64,000 nt of DNA. It comes from Prunella strophiata. Taxonomy: Eukaryota > Chordata > Aves > Passeriformes > Prunellidae. Positions 11,297 to 22,765 of the stretch are shown here, in pieces (the stretch's first letter is position 1; each line of letters opens with the position of its first letter). The stretch spans positions 113,599,894 to 113,663,893 of the forward strand of contig JAZBQD010000030.1 in NCBI GenBank assembly GCA_036583965.1. Direction: 5' to 3'. The position numbers and the translations under genes are program-made. The notes beneath the pieces were generated by a model. That model was not told where the DNA came from. It made no database searches and worked only from the letters and a program-made list of their open reading frames with translations.

Positions 11297-11681
11297 TATT
11301 TCCTCATGCTGTTTTCATTTCCCACTGACATTCCACCTCTTGGAAATGCCAGATTCTCCTCTTGTCTTCTCAATTTTCTCCCTCATTTCTACAACCTTTA
11401 CCAGGGAGAGCTGCTAGTGCTCTACAGTTGTTGGTCCTTGACTGTTTCAAGGGATTGATGAAAGGCAATTACCAAAAATCTTGGAATTTTCCATATTTGT
11501 GCTTGTTTTCAGTTTAACATATCTTTTGAAAATAATCTTTTGACTTCCCTTTCTCCCCAGTACTCCTGAAACTCTTCTATTTCCATTTTTGTCCAAGATA
11601 ATTCCATGGATTGGGAAGAACAAGGGGTGCAGAATGCTCCTCCTTTGTGGCAGAAGTGGCTGCAGGCTGGAGGGACATGAG
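11297..11681. other. Unique sequence
   Basis: No gene or repeat recognised. Confidence 0.4.
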
Positions 11682-12225
11682 GAATCAGAGAATTCCAGAA
11701 TGGTTTGGGTTGTAAAGGACCTCAGAGCCCACCCAGTGCCACCCCTGCCATGGCAGGGACACCTTCCACTGTGCCAGGCTGCTCCCAGCCCCAGTGTCCA
11801 GCCTGGCCTTGGGCACTGCCAGGGATCCAGGGGCAGCCACAGCTGCTCTGGCAATTCCATCCCAGCCCCTGCCCACCCTCACAGGGAGGAAATTGTTCCT
11901 AAATCTGATCTAAACCTGTAATTTCTCAGTTTGAAGCCATTCCCTGTGTGCTGTCCCTGCATGCCCTGGAAATTGTCTCTCTCCAGGTTCCCTGGGGCTC
12001 CTTCCAGGCCCTGCAAGGCCACCCTGAGCTCAGCCCAAAGCTTCTCCTCTGCAGGCTGAAAATTTCATGGATTTTTCATGATTCCTGCATGGATTTAATT
12101 TATTATCACAATCAAATATGTCTCTTAGTCTGATTCTGCAATCTCTCCAGCAGCTCCAGCTCCTCCCTGTGCTGTGCCCAGGGCTGAGGCTGCTCTGCAG
12201 GTGGGCTCTCACCTGAGGGGGCTCA
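11682..12225 (-). mobile_element. CR1 LINE, longer variant with swapped segment
   Basis: In CR1 sense, 12225 to 12145 matches the CR1 stretch that reads CTCAGGTG...CCCACCTGCAG and GGAGGAGCTGGAGCTGCTG. At 12144-12055 comes the 90-bp swapped segment shared with 7411-7500. The usual GC-rich module and the tail at about 11690 follow. Because ordinary CR1 lies on both sides, the segment is an internal replacement and not flanking DNA. Confidence 0.88.
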
Positions 12226-12369
12226 AGGGGGATTTTCCTCCCCATCCAAACCAGTTTTGGGTCAGAATTTCTCTGTGACTCCAAGCAAAAGCCCACCTGA
12301 TGCTCTTCTGAGAGCCCAGATGGTGCAAAGCCCTGGAATGTTCCTGCTCCAAGGCCATCAGCAATTCCT

Positions 12370-13060
12370 GGAGCTCAGGTGACTCATTAATATCTCCCCT
12401 GACAGGTCAGATTGAAATGCATGCTGAAAAACGACTTCTTCCTGTCGGAGCTCGTTAGGTTTTATGCACAAAACAAAATCATTATTCAGAGATCTGGAAC
12501 TCCTTTCCTAAAGTGGGCATCTATTGAATATCCCCAATGCAATTCTTCCTCCTAATATGGTAATTCGTTATCTGGATTTAATTATCTGCGAGGTGAAAGG
12601 TTGCTGGGCACTGTTGTTCTGCAGGAGCCCAATGGAAATTTTTAAGTACTTTCACTCTGTCTTTACAGATCAATCTTGCTGCTAATGACAACCAATACTT
12701 TCAGCTATGATTACAGAGCAGCTCCATCTTTTCATGAGCCGAGACTCTTTGGAATCATAAGTATTGATCTTTTTAATAGAAGTCAAGAAAAATGAAATTA
12801 CCGGGGCTTCTTTTTGCAAAACTATGATAAATGGCAACTGGGAAAGTTACAGAAGAGTTTTTTCTTTTCTTCTCTTCTATTTTTTCTTTCTCCCTTTGCT
12901 GTGGATTATTTTAATCTCGAAAAATGATGGGCTTTTTAATAATGTTTGTCTTTCCATTATGCACATTTGCAGCAAAGCCAGAACTTATTTTTGTATGACT
13001 TTATATAACCACATTTATGCAAAGCCACACCAGAATTGCCTTGCTGGTATATTTAGGTAA
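12370..13060. other. Candidate conserved non-coding block
   Basis: Complex, low-repeat sequence with ATTTAATTATCTG and other ATTA-core words, CATTAATATC and retained CpGs. It has no CR1, LTR or microsatellite over 690 bp, in contrast to its surroundings. Function and conservation are inferred from texture only. Confidence 0.35.
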
Positions 13061-13258
13061 CCATCAAACAGACTCTGGGCTAAAGGAGAAAGCTGGTTTT
13101 AGATGCCAAGTGGCTGTATTTTCTTGGCATCTCTGAGTTTAATCCAATTTTTGAGCAGTGTTTTGAGCTGTCTACAATCAAATATTCATTTGTTTGTTAC
13201 ACAGAGCTCGCCCTTCATTGCTTGTAATATTGTGACAAGTGACTTCACCTTCTCTGCG

Positions 13259-14153
13259 TTTTCTCTCTTCCCACAAGTCTCATCCTGGCTTTCACATCTC
13301 CCATTTTCAATGGGAATTTATGGCTCTGCCTCTTGCTCCCTGTTGTAAACCTGTAGTATCTGACCAGGGAATGCACCTTGGGACCCTGACCCTGGGGTCT
13401 CGAGGAGCAGCTCCTGTGCACCCCATTAAAATCTTCATTTTCCAGTTTGAATCCTCATTCTTTCAGGAAAAACATATTGGATCCTACATTAATTATAGCT
13501 ACTCCTCTTGGATAAATTCCTTTCTAAAAGGAGTGGGAGAGATAATGACAGGAGAAAAGATGTGGATAAATCATGAGGTGGAAGTTGACAACTGGTGGCT
13601 CTTAGTGGTGTTAATGGGAACTGGGGGATGTCCTGCAGATATTTAAGATCAGAGCCACAGGAAAACTCAATTTCAGGGATAATTCCACATTTTCTTATTG
13701 CCTGATTTTCTCTCTTCCCACAAGTCTCATCCTGACTTTCACGTCTCCCATTTTCAATGGGAATTCATAGCTCTGCCTCTTGCTCCCTGTTGTAAACCTG
13801 TAGTATTTGAGCAGGGAATGCTCTTGTGGGACCCTGTCCCTGAGGCCTCGAGGAGCAGCTCCTGTGCACCCCATTGAAATCTTCATTTTCCAGTTTGAAT
13901 CCTCATCCTTGTGCCAACAAAATAGCAGGAAAAACAGATTGGATCCCACAATAATTGTAGCTACTCCTCTTGGATAAATTCCTTTGTAAAAGGACAGGAG
14001 AAAAGATGTGCATAAATCATGAGGTGGAAGTTGACAACTGGTGGCTCTTACTGGTGTTAATGGGAACTGGGGGATGTCCTGCAGGTATTTAAGATCAGAG
14101 CCACAGGAAAACTCAATTTCAGGGATAATTCCACATTTTCTTATTTCCTGATT
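13259..14153 (-). repeat. 450-bp tandem repeat, left array (2 copies, minus)
   Basis: Two head-to-tail copies (13259-13705 and 13706-14153, about 447 bp each). They are the reverse complement of the units at 18968-21590. Landmarks: TTTTCTCTCTTCCCACAAG starts each copy, CCTGTGCACCCCATT lies mid-unit, and CAGATATTTAAGATC or CAGGTATTTAAGATC lies near the end. These copies differ from the right array more than the right-array copies differ from each other. No protein family was recognised. Confidence 0.93.
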
Positions 14154-14885
14154 GATCCTCAGTGTTGTAAATCCATGGCCTTTCCAGGCTGATTTCCACC
14201 AGGCAATTTCCTTTTTTTCTAATCACACCCCCATAATTTTTTAACTTCCCCTTCATTTTTCATCATGGGAAGCCTCCAGCTCCCAGAGATTTGGGTTTAT
14301 TGCTGTCCTTGGAACTCTCCATATTTTTCTGTCACATTAATTCCTGAACATTTTGTTAACCTCTGTCTTTTGCTGGTTTTAGATGTCTGGATTTAACAAT
14401 TTCTGTGCTCATTGGCACCTTCATCCCTAAAGCTGCACTGACAGAATAACTCAATTTTTAAAAAAGAAACTCAAATAAATATATTGCAATGCAGTTTTAC
14501 ACGCTTCTCCTCAATGTGGTTAATTTGCATCTTCATTAAATCATAAGCAAAGAGATTTCCTTGGTGAAATCAGACACAATTCTGTAAAAAACACTAAGAA
14601 AATAAAATTGGTTGTTTCAACTGAGCACAAATGATTTCAAGACATACTGAAATATCCTTCACTATTTTTAATCAAAACACTTAAAATAATAAAATCTGGG
14701 GGTTTTTTTCAGCCATGATACACAAAAAATTCTGTTTAATTCAGAGTTCCTAAACTGTGCTTGACTGGGAGGGTTCACCCAGCTCCAAATATTTTATTTG
14801 TTTTTTTCCTTGTTTTTTATCTTCCTGCTGCTGCTGGCCACTGTTGGAATCCCATGGATTCCTTGTCCAATTGTTCCACTTAAAT
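14154..14885. other. AT-rich unique sequence
   Basis: No gene or repeat recognised between the left array and a CR1 fragment. Confidence 0.4.
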
Positions 14886-15030
14886 TCATGGGATCATGGA
14901 ATGATTTGGGTTGGGAGGGATTCAAATTCATCTCATTCCACCCTCTGCCATGGGCAGGGAAATTTCCACCAACCCAGGTTGCTCCAAACCCCATCCAGCC
15001 TGGATATCCTTTTCTGTGAATATCCCATTC
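14886..15030 (-). mobile_element. CR1 LINE fragment, diverged
   Basis: Begins with the reversed CR1 tail (ATCATGGAATGATTTGGG, TTGGGAGGG). It retains CTGCCATGGGCAGGG and CCCATCCAGCCTGGATATCC. It is shorter and more diverged than the GC-rich copies, and so probably older. Confidence 0.8.
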
Positions 15031-15483
15031 ACTAAAATTCACTAAATGTAGATATTTATCATAATTAAAATTTTGATAGAAGTCTCAAAAGCTCATTGAT
15101 TGCATTTTATATTATCTCATTTTCATGGACTAAACCTTTTCAAGATAATTTTTTATATTCCATATGGACAGGTCTCTCTCTGTGCTGCTGTTGGACCAAA
15201 CCAGGGGATAAAATAATTTTGGGACATTCTGCACTCAGATGCTGAAAATACAGGTATAAATGAAAAGTCTGAGTTAAAAGCATGGTAATTATTTAAGAAT
15301 TTCTTCTTCTTTTCAATAGTACAAGATGGTTCAGCATGGCTTAAAAATCAGTTGGAAAAAACAGTTTTAATGTGCCTTTCTTTGAGTTTATTTTACAGAA
15401 TTTTTTATTGATTTTATTGACTGGTTTTTGTGATTTAATGAAGATTCCACATTGGGAATGAGAGCGCAAAACTACTGCAATAT
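15031..15483. other. AT-rich unique sequence
   Basis: No gene recognised. Confidence 0.4.
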
Positions 15484-15579
15484 ATTTCTATTTCTATTTC
15501 TATTTCTATTTCTATTTCTATTTCTATTTCTATTTCTATTTCTATTTCTATTTCTATTTCTATTTCTATTTCTATTTCT
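15484..15579. repeat. (TTTCTA)n hexanucleotide microsatellite
   Basis: Sixteen almost perfect TTTCTA units. Confidence 0.97.
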
Positions 15580-15665
15580 TTTCTCATTTCGATTCTATTC
15601 CTTATTGCGATTTACATAAGATCTACAGTATCGACATTTAATACTACATTTACTATTTAATTATA

Positions 15666-15795
15666 TGATTACATTTATTTTATATTATTTATATTTATAT
15701 ATATATTCTATATTTATATTTATATTTATATTTATATTTATATTTATATTTATTTATATTTATATTTATATTTATATTTATATTTATATTTATGT
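15666..15795. repeat. (TATATT)n microsatellite
   Basis: Repeats of TATATT with slips and a short TATATATA core. It lies about 90 bp beyond the TTTCTA run, so the two form a compound AT-rich microsatellite. Confidence 0.93.
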
Positions 15796-17226
15796 TTATC
15801 TGGCAAAGCCAAATTCTGGTTCCAGTCCAGCTGAAGCCATGAAAAAACATTTATTTGGGAAAACTTTTTTGGCTGTCTTGGTTTGAACACTAGAAATTAT
15901 TTGGTGGCCAGTTGGGATTGAGAACATGAAATTTTCATCTTAAAGATGATTTGTGAAAGCCAATTTTGAGATTATTTCTACAGCAGATAACAGGAAATGT
16001 TTAAAACACAGGCAGAATTATTTGTCTTCCATCTTTTTATGGCATTATACCTCCTCTTTTTAGATTTAAACCCGTTTTTTTAGCAAGCATAGGAAGGTCC
16101 ATGGAGTAAAATTTGTTAGAACATGGAATAAATAACCTAACCACTCAATTTAGTCCATCTAACATTTATTATGATAAATTAAAGGTATTTATGAGTAGAT
16201 TTTAAAGCAAAAATGTTCAACTACTGCTGTGTTAACCCCTTGAGGATTCTCCTAATTTCTTTGAATAATCCAAATAAAACTTGTCTGGGTACCCCCATCA
16301 TTTCCATGCAAAAAAAATTCCTTTGCATTTTTGAATACTTTTCTTCTTTAATGTAAAATTTATAGGATGAGGCTGAAAGAATGATTTGTTGTAAAAATAG
16401 TGGTTTACATGTGGGACATTTGCAGGAAAAACAGTTTTGTTTCATTCTTCAGGGTGGTTGAGTTTTGGTCCAGGCAAGATGAAAATTTGGAGTATTGATG
16501 TCGAAAAAAATCTAAAATTAAATATGGTGAAAAAATGTAGAGACAGATTTCAGCATTTTTTTCTCATTTATAATTCCTTTAAGGCAAATTTTAATTTTTA
16601 GTATATTCTCATCATGCTTATTTGAATATAAATAAATAAAATAATATAAGGTAAGGATTTATATTTTTAAATATTTATAAAGACTTATATTAAGGAGTCT
16701 GACAGATAATTACCAAAGTCCAGAAATTCCCAGCAGGTTTTTGCTAAAAATCAGCATTTCGTTGCAATTATCTTGTAGTGGGATCAAAGATCCATGGTTG
16801 TTTTTCATTGGAATTACAGATTAAAATAGTTTATATATTTATTTACCCATTTATCTATTTATAGGGAGTACTGCTTGGTAAATACTGTGATTTTTAATAT
16901 TTACCAAATTTTTATAAGATTTTATTTCCTAACTTTGGGAACAAAGATTGCTTTGGAGAAGAAGATTGGAAATTCTGAGTAATTTATGAATTAGGAATGG
17001 GAAGGAGGAAAAGAAGAGAAATAAATAATTTGGCAAAAAAAGAAATAATGGAATGGCTTACAATGTTCAACACTAGGACTTGGATATCTTGGAAAAATCT
17101 GGGATATTCTGAGAAGGCAGTGGAACAGTTAAATTCTGCTGGGTATTCCCAGAAGAATAAGTCAAAACCCACTTATTTAAAATGGGAAAATATTTGGACT
17201 CACAAACAATTTTTTCCATTCAACTC
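15796..17226. other. AT-rich unique sequence
   Basis: No gene or transposon recognised in 1.4 kb. Contains scattered homopolymer runs only. Confidence 0.4.
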
Positions 17227-17298
17227 TTTTTTTTTTTTTTTTTTTTATGGAAAACTTTTGTTCTGGTGAAACAATTTTTTTTTTTTTTTTTTTTTTTT
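17227..17298. repeat. Paired poly-T tracts
   Basis: T20 at 17227-17246 and T24 at 17275-17298, separated by a 28-bp spacer. Confidence 0.95.
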
Positions 17299-17474
17299 AA
17301 TGAAAAGCCATTAATGGAAATGGAAATCAGCTGTTTGCTTTTTATTTTTTCCATTTTTTCCTGGAAAATCTTGTCTTTTTATTGGAAGGAGAAATTACAA
17401 AGCAGACAAGAAAATAACATTTCACACAAGAGTGCTCCATCTTTGCTTATCTAAATATTGGAGCTCAGAAAAGT

Positions 17475-18560
17475 GCTGGAATATCTCTGGTGAGGAATAA
17501 AGGAAAATATCCTTTTTTTGACCACTGTAGGAAGATAAGTGGGAGCTAGGATTTTGAATATCTGTGGTGATATCTCTGGTGAAAATCCCAGCTCCATTTC
17601 CATGGGAATAAAAGAAAATATCCATTTTGACCAGAGTTGGAAGAGAAGTGGGAGCTGGGACTTTGAATCTCTCTGGTGTTATCTCTGGAATATCTCTGGT
17701 GAAAATCACAACTCCATTTCTGTGGGAATAAAGGAAAATATCCATTTTGACTGCTGTAGGAAGAGAAGTGCGAGCTAGGAGTTTGAATATCTCTGGTAAA
17801 AATTCCAGCTCCATTTCTGCGGGAATAAAGGAAAATATCCTTTTTTTGATCACTGTAGGAAGAGAAGTGGAAGCTGGGATTTTTAATATCTCTGGTGATA
17901 TCTCTGGTGAAAATCCCAGCTCCATTTCCATGGGAATAAAGGAAAATATCCTTTTTGACCATTGTAGGAAGAGAAGTGGGAGCTATGATTTTGAATATCT
18001 CTGAAATATCTCTGGTGAGGATTCCAGCTCCATTTCCATGGGAATAAAGGAAAATATCCTTTTTGACCATTGTAGGAAGAGAAGTGGGAGCTGGGACTTT
18101 GAATCTCTCTGGTGATATCTCTGGAATATCTCTGGTGAAAATTCTAACTCCATTTCCATGGGAATAAAGGAAAATATCCTTTTTTTGACTACTGTAGGAA
18201 GAGAAATAGGAGCTGGGATTTTGAATATATCTGGTGATATCTCTGGTGGGGATTCCACCTCAATTTCCATGGGAATAAAGGAAAATATTCTTTTTAACTG
18301 CTGTAGGAAGAGAAGTGGGAGCTGGGATTTTGAATCTCTCTGGTGATATCTCTGGAATATCTCTGGCGAAAATTCCAGCTCCATTTCCATGATGAAAATA
18401 TCCTTTTTGACCACTGTAGGAAGAGAAGTGGGAGCTATGATTTTGAATCTCTCTGGAATATCTCCGGTGAGGAGTCCAGCTCCATTTCCATGGGAATAAA
18501 GGAAAATATCCTTTTTGACCACTGTAGGAAGAGAAGTGGGAGCTGGGATTTTGATTTTGC
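17475..18560. repeat. ~110-bp minisatellite, ten units
   Basis: Ten imperfect units of about 98-122 bp. Each carries ATATCTCTGGTGA, CAGCTCCATTTCCATGG, GGAATAAAGGAAAATATCC and TGTAGGAAGAGAAGTGGG. Length varies because a short ATATCTCTGG element is present once or twice per unit. The long minus-strand frames here (up to 274 codons, reading into unique DNA at 18807) are repeat artefacts. The array lies between the two arms of the inverted 450-bp repeat. Confidence 0.95.
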
Positions 18561-18967
18561 TGAAGGAAACGAGGATCAGGAGCCTTGGAGAAAAGGGAAA
18601 TTCCTGGCTCAGATGGAATTCTGACAGCTGGCAGCAGAAATTGTTTTCCCTCTGGAATTTGATAGCTGTTAATTCGTCTTCTCCTTGGCTCTCCCCGATG
18701 AGCAGAGATTTTTTTTTTTCCCCTGATAAGGAATTCATATTGTTAAACTCCACATGAACTCCAAAAAGATGGAGGCCCAAATGCTTCCCAGCAGATATGA
18801 ACAGCAAATGTCAGGGGAAATTGAATTTACGGGGCTTTAATAAAATCAGCTGGGTTTTGGAATCTGGCTCGGGGTGTTTCGGGAGGAGCAATCGCTCTTG
18901 GGAAACGAAGTCAGGGATGAAATGTAGCTCAGGGCTAATTGGGAGGGGATCGATGGATTCCGTGTAG
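18561..18967. other. Unique sequence between two arrays
   Basis: About 400 bp of complex sequence with some CpGs (CTGGCTCGGGGTGTTTCGGG). No gene recognised. Confidence 0.4.
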
Positions 18968-21590
18968 GAGAGAAAATCAGGCAATATGAAAATGTGGAAT
19001 TATCCCTGAAATTGAGTTTTCCTGTGGCTCTGATCTTAAATATCTGCAGGACATCCCCCAGTTCCCATTAACACCAGTAAGAGCCACCAGTTTATATCTC
19101 CCACCTTGTGATCTATCCACATCATTTCTCCTGTCATTATCTCTCCCACTCCTTTTACAAAGGAATTTATTCAAGAGGAGTAGCTACAACTGGGATCCAA
19201 TCTGGTTTTCCTGCCATTCTGTTGGCACAAAGATGAAGATTCAAACTGGAAAATGAAGATTTTAATGGGGTGCACAGGAGCTGTTCCTTGAAATCTCAGG
19301 GGCAGGGTCCCACAGGAGTATTCCCTGGTCAGATACTACAGGTTTACAACAGGAAGCAAGAGGCAGAGCCATCAATTCCCATTGAAAATGGGAGATGTGA
19401 AAGTCAGGATGAGACTTGTGGGAAGAGAGAAAATCAGGCAATAAGAAAACGTGGAATTATCCCTGAAATTGAGTTTTCCTGTGGCTCTGATCTTAAATAT
19501 CTGCAGGACATCCCCCAGTTCCCATTAACACCAGTAAGAGCCACCAGTTTATATCTCCCACCTTGTGATCTATCCACATCATTTCTCCTGTCATTATCTC
19601 TCCCACTCCTTTTACAAAGGAATTTATTCAAGAGGAGTAGCTACAACTGGGATCCAATCTGGTTTTCCTGCCATTCTGTTGGCACAAAGATGAAGATTCA
19701 ACTGGAAAATGAAGATTTTAATGGGGTGCACAGGAGCTGTTCCTTGAAATCTCAGGGGCAGGGTCCCACAGGAGTATTCCCTGGTCAGATACTACAGGTT
19801 TACAACAGGAAGCAAGAGGCAGAGCCATCAATTCCCATTGAAAATGGGAGATGTGAAAGTCAGGATGAGACTTGTGGGAAGAGAGAAAATCAGGCAATAA
19901 GAAAACGTGGAATTATCCCTGAAATTGAGTTTTCCTGTGGCTCTGATCTTAAATATCTGCAGGACATCCCCCAGTTCCCATTAACACCAGTAAGAGCCAC
20001 CAGTTTACAATTTTCACCTCGTGATCTATCCACATCATTTCTCCTGTCATTATCTCTCCCACTCCTTTTACAAAGGAATTCATCCAAGAGGAGTAGCTAC
20101 AACTGGGATCCAATCTGGTTTTCCTGCCATTCTGTTGGCACAAAGATGAAGATTCAACTGGAAAATGAAGATTTTAATGGGGTGCACAGGAGCTGTTCCT
20201 TGAAATCTCAGGGGCAGGGTCCCACAGGAGTATTCCCTGGTCAGATACTACAGGTTTACAACAGGAAGCAAGAGGCTGAGCCATGAATTCCCATTGAAAA
20301 TGGGAGATGTGAAAGTCAGGATGAGACTTGTGGGAAGAGAGAAAATCAGGCAATAAGAAAACGTGGAATTATCCCTGAAATTGAGTTTTCCTGTGGCTCT
20401 GATCTTAAATATCTGCAGGACATCCCCCAGTTCCCATTAACACCAGTAAGAGCCACCAGTTTATATCTCCCACCTTGTGATCTATCCACATCATTTCTCC
20501 TGTCATTATCTCTCCCACTCCTTTTACAAAGGAATTTATTCAAGAGGAGTAGCTACAACTGGGATCCAATCTGGTTTTCCTGCCATTCTGTTGGCACAAA
20601 GATGAAGATTCAAACTGGAAAATGAAGATTTTAATGGGGTGCACAGGAGCTGTTCCTTGAAATCTCAGGGGCAGGGTCCCACAGGAGTATTCCCTGGTCA
20701 GATACTACAGGTTTACAACAGGAAGCAAGAGGCAGAGCCATCAATTCCCATTGAAAATGGGAGATGTGAAAGTCAGGATGAGACTTGTGGGAAGAGAGAA
20801 AATCAGCAATAAGAAAACGTGGAATTATCCCTGAAATTGAGTTTTCCTGTGGCTCTGATCTTAAATATCTGCAGGACATCCCTCAGTTCCCATTAACACC
20901 AGTAAGAGCCACCAGTTTACAACTTCCACCCCCCCCCCCCCCCTCTCATGATCTATCCACATCATTTCTCCTGTCATTAAGTTTATATCTCCTACTCCTT
21001 TTACAAAGGAATTTATCCAAGAGGAGTAGCTACAATTGGGATCCAATCTGGTTTTCCTGCCATTCTGTTGGCACAAAGATGAAGATTCAAACTGGAAAAT
21101 GAAGATTTTAATGGGGTGCACAGGAGCTGTTCCTTGAAATCTCAGGGGCAGGGTCCCACAGGAGTATTCCCTGGTCAGATACTACAGGTTTACAACAGGA
21201 AGCAAGAGGCAGAGCCATCAATTCCCATTGAAAATGGGAGATGTGAAAGTCAGGATGAGACTTGTGGGAAGAGAGAAAATCAGGCAATAAGAAAACGTGG
21301 AATTATCCCTGAAATTGAGTTTTCCTGTGGCTCTGATCTTAAATATCTGCAGGACATCCCTCAGTTCCCATTAACACCAGTAAGAGCCACCAGTTTACAA
21401 CTTCCATCTCATGATCTATCCACATCTTTTCTCCTGTCATTAAGTTTATATCTCCTACTCCTTTTACAAAGGAATTCATCCAAGAGGAGTAGCTACAATT
21501 GGGATCCAATATGTTTTTCCTTCTATTTTGTTGGACAAGGATGAGGATTCAAACTGGAAAATGAAGATTTTAATAGGGTGCACAGAGACG
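18968..21590 (+). repeat. 450-bp tandem repeat, right array (5.7 copies, plus)
   Basis: Copies start with GAGAGAAAATCAG at 18968, 19425, 19881, 20337, 20794 and 21271, giving periods of 457, 456, 456, 457 and 477. The last copy stops near 21590. Units are nearly identical, and the first differs slightly at its start. The copy at 19881 carries a variant stretch (TTTTCACCTCGTGATC). The copy at 20794 has C15 at 20929-20943 and an insertion, and the last copy shares its altered TTAAGTTTATATCTCC stretch. Because 456 is divisible by three, a 338-codon frame (19270-20286) crosses three units. It is not evidence of a gene. Confidence 0.97.
20929..20943. repeat. C15 homopolymer inside a repeat unit
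   Basis: A C15 run (G15 on the other strand) unique to the fifth unit of the right array. Confidence 0.95.
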
Positions 21591-21744
21591 TTCCGAAGGA
21601 GCAACAGTTTTAATTTAAAACTGGGCTCTGTTTTCCTTCGAGTGACTGCAAAATCTGGGGAAAAAAATCATGGAATAGGGTGGCCTTGGTGGGAAGTTGG
21701 TCATTCCCTCCCTTCTGTGAGTTCTGGTGGGGATTTGAAATGAA

Positions 21745-21943
21745 TTCCCTGATTTGAAATGGAACGAAATGTGTTGAAGTTGATCGGAATTGGATGAAAT
21801 GGATTGAAATTGATTGGAATGGAAAGAAATGGATTGAAATTGATTGGAGTTGAATAAAATTAATTGAAATTGATTGAAATTAAATGAAATTGATTGGGAT
21901 TGAATGAAATGAATTGAGATTGATTGAAATAGAATGGTGATTT
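21745..21943. repeat. Degenerate GAAATTGATT tandem repeat
   Basis: About twenty degenerate 10-bp units of the GAAATTGATT/GAAATGGATT type. The array starts about 150 bp beyond the right array. Confidence 0.9.
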
Positions 21944-22582
21944 GAAATAGACACTAACTGCCATGAAAGACTCCATCTACACAACTGATCCCCCTTTTCT
22001 TATGGAGAAATGGTGCTTAATCTACCACTAATAAATTAATAATATATTAATATGTTGATAATGCCTACTAATACTCCTAATAATAAATTTTGTGCATAAT
22101 AAATTTTGTCCAACCTCCACAGGCACATCCAGGTGTGCCCACAGGTCCAAGAGAGGGATTTGAAGTGAGGAAAGAAGGAAAAAAGGGAAGTGCACCTCAC
22201 CCAACTGGAGTAGGAAAACTGGGAATTGCCACTGGATACTCTATAAGTCACAGGTGTTCAGTTCTGCAGATTGAAATGCAGGGGATGAGCAGAACAAACA
22301 GAAAATTTGGAAATACAAGAAAAAATTGGTTGTGTATGGAAATGGCAAAGAGGGAATGGAGAGCAGAGCAAGCACAAAGTGCAGCATGAGCTGGAGACCA
22401 TCTGCTTCCCAAATCCAGAGGTCCTGCTGCAATTTAGGGAGGTGTTCCTGAAATGTGTCCAACATTTCTCAGCATGGAAAGCAACAGGTGAATGTAGGGC
22501 TGCTTCTCCCCCATTAATTAGAGGACAGATTATTGAATTCTTTGCAACAACACAGATCAGATAAATTTAAAAAAAAATCACT
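21944..22582. other. Unique sequence
   Basis: Includes a TAATA-rich stretch at 22030-22090. No gene recognised. Confidence 0.4.
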
Positions 22583-22765
22583 GAAGGAGTGGTCAAGCAT
22601 TGGAATAAATTGCCCAGGGAGGTGGTGGAGTCACTCTGGAAGTGTTCAAGAGGTGTCTGGATGTGGCTTTTGGGATATAATTTAGGGGTGATGAGGGTGG
22701 GGCTGAGGTGATGTTAGGACAGGATGATCCTGAAGGGCTTTTCCAACCTTTTTGATTCTGGAAAA
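22583..22765 (+). mobile_element. CR1 LINE fragment, older type
   Basis: Recognisable CR1 order: ATTGCCCAGGGAGGTGGTGG, GGAAGTGTTCAAGAGGTGTC, GGACAGGATGATCCTGAAGG and TTCCAACCTTTTTGATTCTG. It belongs to a different subfamily from the GC-rich copies. Confidence 0.85.

Noticed and set aside
17422..18807. Minus-strand frames of 169, 174 and 274 codons with a repeated motif
   Set aside because: They are mostly translations of the ~110-bp minisatellite. The frame changes from unit to unit, and the longest simply reads on into unique DNA.
19270..20286. A 338-codon open frame on the plus strand
   Set aside because: It runs through more than two units of the 456-bp tandem repeat and stays open because the period is divisible by three. 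Units with other periods break it, and there is no recognisable domain or codon bias.
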